Shown here: piece by piece, positions 1 to 6,141 of the stretch | Layout of the letters: each line of letters starts with the position of its first letter | Position numbering within the stretch: the first letter of the stretch is position 1 | Source of the DNA: an uncultured Oribacterium sp. | GTDB taxonomy: Bacteria; Bacillota; Clostridia; Lachnospirales; Lachnospiraceae | Direction: 5' to 3' | Length of the DNA stretch: 11,762 bases | Assembly: GCA_938030845.1 (NCBI GenBank) | Contig: CALHIC010000429.1 | Coordinates: forward strand, 1-11,762 | The notes under the pieces: generated by a model | Database searches by the model: none | Seen by the model: only the letters and a program-made list of their open reading frames with translations | Told to the model about the DNA's origin: nothing | Translations under genes and position numbers: made by a program

Positions 1-3000
1 TTTCCAACCTGCCCCATGATAACGGAACAAATGCGGATGCCTACAGAGGCCCTGTATATGATTTAACGGATGACGATTACCACTATAGTAAGATTTACAT
101 GAAGGACATGAAGGTCTATGATGTGGAGAAGGTGGATAATCCGATTATCCGGTTTGCCAAAAAGGGAGATTATAAGAAGGAATATGCAGAGTATCCTCCT
201 GTAGAAATCTGGTTAAGAAGGAAGGGTACCGGCTTAGATGATTATTTCAAGTACGGAACCTTTAGATTTGACGCCGGAAGAAGAGTGCAGTTTACGCCGG
301 AACCGGGGTATGAGGATAAGTGGGATCTTACCCAGAATAAAGCTTCTCACGTTACTCACTTAAATCAATTGGATTTAGAGAAAGCCTTTGGAAATAATAT
401 TGTAGGCCTTCGCCTTAAGCAGGATTCTCCGTATTACAGAACCAGCTTTGACGCGGCATTTACCCTACAAATTACCCCCCAGCCGGCAATGCAAAGTGCC
501 ATTGCCACTACTATGGCTCGAACTGATGGCTACAACATCAGCTTTTTAGCGGGAGATGCCACCGGAGAGGTTCGTCAGCTGGGAGTACAGAGGCTGAATA
601 AGAGAGCCGGAGATTACTTCACGGAAGTAGGATACGGTTTAGAGCCTTTAAACATTAACTCTGAGCTTGCAAAGACTAATGCCCCGTATGTAGATCCCCC
701 TGAACGAAGCGAGCAGAGTATGCAGGTATTTGTTCGAGGGTTAAACTGGGGAACCTTCCCCACCAGCCTTCAGCAGGATGAGTACACAGACAAATATGTT
801 CTGAAGAAGGGGGACATCTATGACTTGCTTCCGGCAGGAACCTATGTGGATGAATCATCTATCATAATAGGAAACATGGATCAGGCAGAGATACCGCCGG
901 AAGAAAAAAGATTTGTAAAGGGAAAGGATTATACGGTAGAGTTTAAGAAGAATTGGGAAAACTCCGGACAAACCATGATGATTATTCATCTGACTATTCC
1001 GGATGACAAGCAGCATCGTTACTGGGACAAATTCTATAACCGAAGCGGTTGGAGAATGGCTTATACTCTCTGGAATCCCTATACCATTCTCGTATGCCGT
1101 CTTCTGCTTGAAAAAAAAACCGTTGGTTTTATCAATATGGATGCCAATACCATTTGGGACGGTAACTATTCCAATGGAAAAACCCCTAATCCCAGCCCTG
1201 CATTGCTTGGAAAATATACTGCCAAAAGGGATGAGGCAGCCCATGAAAATGGGGCTTTTACCACCTCTGTAACGAGCTTAACCATGCCTTATGGGCCGGT
1301 AACAGTACTGGAGGCAACCTTTAACAATACGGTTTCCACAGAAATCGATTCTCGTTACCTTGGAAATAATGTGAGCTATATGGGAGACCCCTATAATCAT
1401 AGACTTCTGTATCAGGCGTCTGCCACCAGTAGAACCACGGATTTGGTAATCTTTGATATCTTAGGGGAGGAGAAGGATAGAAACGGAGATTTTACCGGAG
1501 TAGATATCAGCAGTATGCTCAGTAAACGCTCCTATGACAAAACCAATGCCAACAACCAGGATACCTTAAAGCCAAGAGTCTTTTATTCTACGGTTATTCC
1601 TACTCCGGAACAAAGAGACCTGGGAAAACCCCTGTATGATGCTGCCGGATATGCAGCGGATACCAATCATAATAATCCGAAATTCAGTGACAGTATCTGG
1701 AAGGAATGGAACTATGAAAATGAAAGCGCAAATACAGTAGATAGAAAGGAAATCAAGGCCCTTGCCTTTGACCTTCGAACCACTGAAGCAGGAAAGCGTT
1801 TTATTCTGGACCAGCAGGGACTCATTTTAGCCAATGTCAATATGGTAGCCCACATGGATCAGAAGAAGATTAAGGTGGAAAACACCAATGTGGCTTATCG
1901 TACCGGCATTTTGTTCCCGGGAAATGATGTTCCCCAGAATGTAGCACCGGATACGGTACAGTCCAGCAGTAAGCACCGTCTTGTGGAACCGGTAGTCTTT
2001 AATTTACCGGTAAAAAAGGTGTTGGATGTGCCGGCAGGATTAAATGCCCCCAGTATTCAAGGAAAGTTCACCTTTACCTTAAGCGGCGTGGATGGAGCTC
2101 CTTTATTGGATGAAGAGGGCAATGCCATCGACACCGTAAAGCGTAATCCGGATGCTAACGGAGGTATGGTGAACTTCGGAAAGATTCGTCTTTTAAAGCC
2201 CGGAACGTACCAGTACAAGATTCATGAAAGCGGACAGCATTTGGATGGTGTGCAAAGCGAGGATATGGGAGATAAGTTTATCACCATTACCGTAACGGAT
2301 CCGAATCACGTAAAGATGGAATCGGATTTACAGCTTAGCGAGACCAACCCGATGACCTTTACCAACGTTTACGGCGTACAGGCTATTGACCCGGAAATCA
2401 AGGTGGAAAAATTCCTCAGCGCAACAGCGGGAGTGAAGAAACCGGATATTTCCAATACATTTACCTTCACCTTAAAAAGAGTGAACGGAGAACCAATGCC
2501 GGCGGAGGCAGGAACTGCAGACAGCCTGAGCAAGACCAATCCGGATGCTATAGGTGGAGAAGTAAACTTCGGAAGAGTACATATTACCCGCCCCGGAGTA
2601 TACAAGTACACCGTAACGGAAAGCGGTTTGTTCCCCGGTATCGTAAACGATCCTCGTCCTACCAGAGATATCACCATTACAGTTAATGATTTAGGAAATG
2701 GTCATCTTTTTGCCTTGGTAGGAGGAGATGACTTCAACTATACCAATGTCTTTAAGCCTACACCGACACAGGGACAGGTGGATCTTGGAAAGAAGATTTC
2801 CGGATTAAAGCCCCCCAAGGCTGACCCCTTCCGTTTTGTACTTCGGACGGAAACCATGGAGATTTCTTCCAACTCCGTTTACTGGACAGATAAGCGAGAA
2901 GATCCAATCTTCAATGACAAGGAAATCTTTTTCAATAACGGTAACGGCAACGATACCTTTGAGGAGTATCTGGATCCGGACAACAACGTTATTAGGAATA

Positions 3001-3821
3001 AGAAAATTGTGAGCAACTCCGATTTGGAAGAAGGTGTTTTATATGGTTCCAGCGGTCTTATTACTGAAGTGAAGCCATCCTTAAGATCTATGCCTAAGGG
3101 ACTTTTCCAGCCAATGCCGGAGGGTAGCCAGTCTGAAACAGAGATGGTAGTAATCGCCGGAGAAGGACATACGGAATTTGCTCCTATTACCTTCCATGTT
3201 CCCGGAAAATACGTGTATACGGTAAAGGAACTAAAGGACGGCATCAACGGATATACTTATGACAACACCGTATATACGGTAGTCTTTACGGTAACCCAGT
3301 CTAACGATAGTAAAGAGACTTTAATGGTAAGCAGAAAGATCTACAAGAACGGTGCGGAAGTTTCAGAGATTCTCTTTGACAATAAGTACAATCCCTACAG
3401 ACCGGGAGGCGGAGGAGGAACGCCAAACAGACCTTCCTTCCCAACACCAAACACCCCGGGAGGTCCGGGAGAACCGCCGGCAGAGCCTGAGAAGCCCACA
3501 CTTCCGGGAGAACCGGAGAATCCTACACCGGACAATGGAAACAGTATTCCGCCAAGTCCTACAGTACCCAGAACCATCGAGGAGATTCAGAAGCGAATCG
3601 GTGAGATTCTCGGTGCAGGACGGAAACGTCCTTTGACCCCGGAGGAAGAGGCGGAGTTAAAGCATTTGGGAGAAGTATTGGGAGCCCTGAGAAGAGCACA
3701 ATCCCGAAAGGTAAATACGGCAGATGCATCTCATTTGCTTTGGTATGCATTTGCTTCAGCACTAAGCTTTAGCCTTTTGAGCATTTACTACTTCCTAAGA
3801 AAGCTAAGGAAGAAAAGATAA
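1..3821 (+). CDS. Large wall-anchored surface protein with Spy0128-type isopeptide domains (5' end missing)
   Basis: The reading frame is open from base 3 with no stop upstream of the first visible ATG (99), so the start lies outside the window. About 1,270 residues are visible. The first ~630 are beta-rich and match no family I can name. They include a module around 1435-1890 (VIFDILGEE, FTGVDISSML, PRVFYST) of a style seen in other large Lachnospiraceae surface proteins. Three pilin isopeptide (Spy0128/FctA-like) domains follow at about 1986-2372, 2391-2753 and 2778-3389. Each has a Lys in strand 1, a Glu in a 'Y-x-[IV]-x-E' strand and an Asn in the last strand, the triad that forms internal Lys-Asn bonds in this family. 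Next come a Pro/Gly-rich wall spacer (3393-3565), a helical stretch and a sorting signal: VNTAD (3711-3725), a hydrophobic helix and the tail RKLRKKR. The likely role is an adhesin or stalk displayed by a sortase. The ligand is unknown. Confidence 0.85.
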   Translation, partial: SNLPHDNGTNADAYRGPVYDLTDDDYHYSKIYMKDMKVYDVEKVDNPIIRFAKKGDYKKEYAEYPPVEIWLRRKGTGLDDYFKYGTFRFDAGRRVQFTPEPGYEDKWDLTQNKASHVTHLNQLDLEKAFGNNIVGLRLKQDSPYYRTSFDAAFTLQITPQPAMQSAIATTMARTDGYNISFLAGDATGEVRQLGVQRLNKRAGDYFTEVGYGLEPLNINSELAKTNAPYVDPPERSEQSMQVFVRGLNWGTFPTSLQQDEYTDKYVLKKGDIYDLLPAGTYVDESSIIIGNMDQAEIPPEEKRFVKGKDYTVEFKKNWENSGQTMMIIHLTIPDDKQHRYWDKFYNRSGWRMAYTLWNPYTILVCRLLLEKKTVGFINMDANTIWDGNYSNGKTPNPSPALLGKYTAKRDEAAHENGAFTTSVTSLTMPYGPVTVLEATFNNTVSTEIDSRYLGNNVSYMGDPYNHRLLYQASATSRTTDLVIFDILGEEKDRNGDFTGVDISSMLSKRSYDKTNANNQDTLKPRVFYSTVIPTPEQRDLGKPLYDAAGYAADTNHNNPKFSDSIWKEWNYENESANTVDRKEIKALAFDLRTTEAGKRFILDQQGLILANVNMVAHMDQKKIKVENTNVAYRTGILFPGNDVPQNVAPDTVQSSSKHRLVEPVVFNLPVKKVLDVPAGLNAPSIQGKFTFTLSGVDGAPLLDEEGNAIDTVKRNPDANGGMVNFGKIRLLKPGTYQYKIHESGQHLDGVQSEDMGDKFITITVTDPNHVKMESDLQLSETNPMTFTNVYGVQAIDPEIKVEKFLSATAGVKKPDISNTFTFTLKRVNGEPMPAEAGTADSLSKTNPDAIGGEVNFGRVHITRPGVYKYTVTESGLFPGIVNDPRPTRDITITVNDLGNGHLFALVGGDDFNYTNVFKPTPTQGQVDLGKKISGLKPPKADPFRFVLRTETMEISSNSVYWTDKREDPIFNDKEIFFNNGNGNDTFEEYLDPDNNVIRNKKIVSNSDLEEGVLYGSSGLITEVKPSLRSMPKGLFQPMPEGSQSETEMVVIAGEGHTEFAPITFHVPGKYVYTVKELKDGINGYTYDNTVYTVVFTVTQSNDSKETLMVSRKIYKNGAEVSEILFDNKYNPYRPGGGGGTPNRPSFPTPNTPGGPGEPPAEPEKPTLPGEPENPTPDNGNSIPPSPTVPRTIEEIQKRIGEILGAGRKRPLTPEEEAELKHLGEVLGALRRAQSRKVNTADASHLLWYAFASALSFSLLSIYYFLRKLRKKR
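3393..3821 (+). other. Pro/Gly-rich wall spacer plus atypical cell-wall sorting signal
   Basis: This is a sub-feature of the surface protein. A run rich in Pro, Gly, Glu and Asn, including five consecutive Gly codons, would span the peptidoglycan. It is followed by an amphipathic charged helix (RTIEEIQKRIGEIL and LTPEEEAELKHLGEVL). The end of the protein has the tripartite layout of a sortase substrate: a short motif, a hydrophobic helix of about 19 residues starting near LLWYAF, and a basic tail. No LPxTG is present. The motif position holds VNTAD, where the usual Thr-Gly cleavage pair is Thr-Ala. That it is a sorting signal is inferred from layout and position. Confidence 0.65.
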
Positions 3822-3893
3822 AGCAGAAAGCTAAAACCGAAAAGTTAAAGCTCATTCTCTTTTAACTATTGGGAGGAAGTTTCAAAAATAATG

Positions 3894-3942
3894 AATCGCC
3901 TTTTGGCAAGGATTTCGGTCCTGCCAAAGGGCGATTTTTTTT
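3894..3942 (+). terminator. Rho-independent terminator of the surface protein gene
   Basis: The arms AATCGCCTTTTGGCAAGGA (3894-3912) and TCCTGCCAAAGGGCGATT (3919-3936) pair almost completely, with one bulge and one wobble, around a short loop. The right arm runs into eight T residues. It lies about 70 bases after the stop codon at 3821 and isolates the defence operon from upstream transcription. Confidence 0.9.
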
Positions 3943-4011
3943 ATGAAAAATGGCTGAGAAAGAATTTATTTACAAGTTTCGCAGAAAAACTGCAAAAATA
4001 AGTAATAAATA

Positions 4012-4040
4012 TTTACCAAAGCATTTTTAACTGTTATAAT
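4012..4040 (+). promoter_or_regulatory. Extended -10 promoter of the rloA/rloB (AbiL-like) operon
   Basis: A perfect TATAAT (4035-4040) is preceded by TG at 4032-4033, giving the extended -10 form TGnTATAAT. A weak -35, TTTACC (4012-4017), sits 17 bases upstream. The ribosome binding site GGAGGT (4069-4074) is 8 bases before the ATG at 4083. The operon thus has its own sigma-70/SigA-type promoter. I see no clear operator palindrome in its short leader. Confidence 0.7.
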
Positions 4041-4082
4041 GGCGACTGAAAATACGAATACTGAGAATGGAGGTATTCAATT

Positions 4083-5249
4083 ATGCTGATTCAGTTTACA
4101 GTTGAAAATCATAGGTCAATAAAAAACAGTGCCGTGATCAGTTTTGCGGCCTCTAAGGATAAGTCATTTGATGAGTATCTGCTTCATCCAGATGAAAAGA
4201 AGGCATTGCTGCCTGTACTTGCAATTTACGGTGCAAATGCAGCCGGAAAAAGTAACGTATTACATGCAATGATGACAATGAAAGAAATGGTTGTGGGAAA
4301 TGCTGCAAAAGTTTCTAAGGGGCAAAAGTTGCCGTGGGAGCCGTTTGGAGGAACAAAGGTTCCGACTTCTTTTGAAATGGTATTTATTTTTCAGGGAGTT
4401 CGTTACACATACGGTTTTTCTTTTGATGCAAAGAAGATTTACAAAGAGTATCTTTACCATTGGCCGAATGGCCGTGAAGCCTTAATTTTTTCAAGAGAAA
4501 ATGGAGTGTATGAGTTCCGGGAAAATGTAAATGAGCAGCTTACTCTGAGTAACCGAACACCGGACAATAAGCTCTATCTGGTGTCCTCTAATGACTGGAA
4601 TCTGCCTCAGACGGAAAATGCTTATCGGTGGTTCCTGGAAAAGTTGACATTCCTGATGGATGAAGAGCCGGCTACCTCAGAAACTGTTGCCCAGATTGTC
4701 AGCGGTGATGATAAGAAAGCTCGAATCTTAAAAGAATTGCTGCTTGCCGATCTTGGAATCACCGATGTTACAATCAAGAACACCTCTGGTACAATACCGG
4801 ATATTACGACAACACATCGAATTATTAACGAGGACGGTACAACAGAATACTTTCAGCTTTTAATGGAGCAGGAATCTGTCGGTACACAACACTTTTTTGC
4901 CCGCATCGGAGGATGGTTGCAGGCACTTGAAAACGGCGCACTTTTAGTTGTTGATGAAATTGAAGATAGTCTGCATCCTCTTTTAACCAGAAGGCTGATT
5001 GAAATGGTGCAGGATAAGGCTGTCAATACAAAGGGAGCGCAGCTGATTTTTACAACACACGATGCAATGCTGCTTGACTTGAATTTCTTCCGTAGAGATC
5101 AGATTTGGTTTGCTGAAAAAAACGATGAGACATGTGCAACAGAGCTTTACTCGCTGGCATCTTTCTCTCCAAGAAAAGGAGAAAATGTGCGTAAGGGTTA
5201 TCTTCAGGGACGATTTGGTGCAATCCCTTTTATCGGAGGTGACGCCTGA
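4083..5249 (+). CDS. AAA/ABC-type ATPase, RloA / AbiLi-like, of a two-gene phage-defence system
   Basis: This 388-residue cytoplasmic ATPase belongs to the RecF/SMC-like AAA_15/AAA_21 group. The N-terminus MLIQFTVENHRSI is typical of the group. Walker A is GANAAGKS at residues 50-57. Walker B is LLVVDEIEDSLHP at about 287-299, with the catalytic Glu at E292. A degenerate signature-like ESVGT sits at 264-268, and the H-loop IFTTHD has H326. The middle (~90-260) is the variable sensor or lid region. The ATG at 4083 follows a well-spaced GGAGGT. The stop TGA overlaps the ATG of the next gene by one base, so the two products are translationally coupled and probably work together. The ATPase plus RloB pairing matches RloA/RloB and the abortive-infection pair AbiLi/AbiLii. 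The ATPase likely senses or licenses and RloB acts as effector. The defence role is inferred from family and gene order. Confidence 0.85.
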   Translation: MLIQFTVENHRSIKNSAVISFAASKDKSFDEYLLHPDEKKALLPVLAIYGANAAGKSNVLHAMMTMKEMVVGNAAKVSKGQKLPWEPFGGTKVPTSFEMVFIFQGVRYTYGFSFDAKKIYKEYLYHWPNGREALIFSRENGVYEFRENVNEQLTLSNRTPDNKLYLVSSNDWNLPQTENAYRWFLEKLTFLMDEEPATSETVAQIVSGDDKKARILKELLLADLGITDVTIKNTSGTIPDITTTHRIINEDGTTEYFQLLMEQESVGTQHFFARIGGWLQALENGALLVVDEIEDSLHPLLTRRLIEMVQDKAVNTKGAQLIFTTHDAMLLDLNFFRRDQIWFAEKNDETCATELYSLASFSPRKGENVRKGYLQGRFGAIPFIGGDA

Positions 5250-5878
5250 TGAGCAAGATGCGAAAAGAGTATGATCCGAACAAAGTTAAGCGGCGGAAGC
5301 GTAAACCGATTGTTTATATCATCTGCGAAGGAAAAGAAACAGAGACACTTTATTTCAAACATTTTCGTTCACGAAACTGCCTGGTGGATATTATCCCGAT
5401 TCCATCAAAACATAAAGCGGCGGAACATTTGGTGAAACACGCAAAATCCATGATCTCCCAAGCGGATTATTATCCGAAAGACGGAGATCAGCTTTGGTGT
5501 GTATTTGACTGTGATGATAATAAAGACTCTGAGCTTCAAGCTGCAATTTCCTATTCGGAGAAGCATGGGTACAAAATCGCATATTCTAATCCGGCATTTG
5601 AATATTGGTATCTGCTCCATTTTGAAAAGCGAAATGGATATTTGAAAGATTCCGCTACGGTAATTGACATCTTGAAAAACAAAGGATATTTGGAAAATTA
5701 CGGAAAAAGTGTGGATGTTTTTGAAGAATTGCATGAACACCAGCCAGAAGCTATTCAGTACGCAAAAGAACGAGTGGAGAGATTAACCAGAGATCAGCTT
5801 ACTGTGATCTGCCGAGACAGTAATCCGGTAACGACAGTCTATGAGCTGGTTGAATTTTTGAATAGTAAAAGAACATAA
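5249..5878 (+). CDS. RloB-family protein (AbiLii-like), putative TOPRIM-type nuclease effector
   Basis: This 209-residue RloB family member has a very basic N-terminus (KRRKRK at 14-19). Family motifs follow in order: IICEGKETE (24-32, with E27), an acidic VFDCDD (85-90, D87/D89/D90) after a hydrophobic strand, SNPAFEYWYLLHF (113-125) and a late SNPVTTVYEL (191-200). A Glu on the first strand followed by a D-x-D further on is the layout of a TOPRIM-like metal site, so nuclease activity is plausible but not proven. The start ATG (5249) overlaps the TGA of the ATPase gene and has GGAGGT at 5235-5240, 8 bases upstream. The length is normal and no active-site residue appears lost, so the pair looks intact. 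RloB genes are typically found beside RloA-type ATPases or within type I restriction loci. Here no restriction genes are visible. Confidence 0.85.
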   Translation: MSKMRKEYDPNKVKRRKRKPIVYIICEGKETETLYFKHFRSRNCLVDIIPIPSKHKAAEHLVKHAKSMISQADYYPKDGDQLWCVFDCDDNKDSELQAAISYSEKHGYKIAYSNPAFEYWYLLHFEKRNGYLKDSATVIDILKNKGYLENYGKSVDVFEELHEHQPEAIQYAKERVERLTRDQLTVICRDSNPVTTVYELVEFLNSKRT

Positions 5879-5910
5879 AAGCACCATTACAAAGGTGCGC
5901 ATAATGACAG

Positions 5911-5960
5911 AAAGCTGTCACTTCGACGATAAAAATTCGTTGGGTGGCAGCTTTTGTGTT
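5911..5960 (+). terminator. Long imperfect hairpin terminator after the rloB gene
   Basis: AAAGCTGTCAC (5911-5921) pairs with GTGGCAGCTTT (5944-5954) through 11 pairs with one G-U. An inner stem CGACGA (5924-5929) / TCGTTG (5937-5942) extends it. A short, interrupted T tract follows (CTTTTGTGTTT), so termination may be moderate. Two smaller hairpins precede it: GCACC/GGTGC (5881-5898) and TGACAG/CTGTCA (5905-5920). The second uses bases of the terminator's left arm, so the two folds exclude each other. Confidence 0.7.
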
Positions 5961-6011
5961 TGGAGAGGAGGAAGCATTATATCTTCATTTTATAAATTCG
6001 CTGTGGAAATA

Positions 6012-6040
6012 TTGACGAGGATAAAATAAAGAGTTAGTAT
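6012..6040 (+). promoter_or_regulatory. Putative promoter of the wall-binding protein gene
   Basis: TTGACG (6012-6017, five of six consensus bases) is followed after exactly 17 bases by TAGTAT (6035-6040, four of six). The -10 lies inside the first TTAGT/ACTAA dyad, so a protein bound there would block the polymerase. An alternative -10, TAATAT (6045-6050), lacks a well-placed -35. The leader to the ATG at 6142 would be about 95 bases. Confidence 0.5.
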
Positions 6041-6083
6041 TAACTAATATAAAATTAGTAAAATCTAATTGATATTTACTAAT
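6034..6083. promoter_or_regulatory. Operator-like cluster of TTAGT/ACTAA inverted half-sites
   Basis: The first dyad is TTAGTATTAACTAA (6034-6047): TTAGT and ACTAA arms around ATTA. The second has arms ATTAGTAAA (6054-6062) and TTTACTAAT (6075-6083), nine perfect pairs. A further ATC/GAT pairing (6063-6065 with 6071-6073) surrounds a TAATT loop. The dyad centres are about 28 bases apart. The first overlaps the -10 and the second lies just downstream, the usual placement for repressor sites. The regulator is not in the window. The size and symmetry suit a dimeric winged-helix repressor, but the class is a guess. Confidence 0.5.
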
Positions 6084-6100
6084 AAAAATATACAGGAAAA

Positions 6101-6116
6101 GGAAAACGAATTTTCC
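6101..6116 (+). other. Small leader hairpin before the wall-binding protein gene
   Basis: GGAAAA (6101-6106) and TTTTCC (6111-6116) form a six-pair stem with a CGAA loop, followed by CATTTTT. It sits 14 bases before the AAGGAGG ribosome binding site (6131-6137). It is too weak to be a confident terminator, and no conserved riboswitch motif is visible. Confidence 0.3.
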
Positions 6117-6141
6117 CATTTTTAGCGACGAAGGAGGAAAT

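Noticed and set aside
1003..1272. A + strand ORF of 89 codons inside the surface protein gene.
   Set aside because: It is a shadow frame of the large ORF with no ribosome binding site. It was considered as a slippage product of the A9 tract but has no supporting start or domain.
3891..4001. A 36-codon ORF starting MNRLLARISVLPKG, with GGGAGG at 3871-3876.
   Set aside because: It runs straight through the terminator hairpin at 3894-3942, the Shine-Dalgarno spacing of 14 bases is too long, and the peptide has no recognisable feature.
3943..5960. Target-site duplications or inverted ends marking the defence cassette as a transposon.
   Set aside because: I compared the flanks by eye and found no convincing direct or inverted repeats, and no transposase or integrase gene is present in the window.
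6034..6083. The TTAGT/ACTAA repeats as a CRISPR or plasmid iteron array.
   Set aside because: The units are only five bases, inverted rather than direct, and too few. Position over a promoter fits an operator better.
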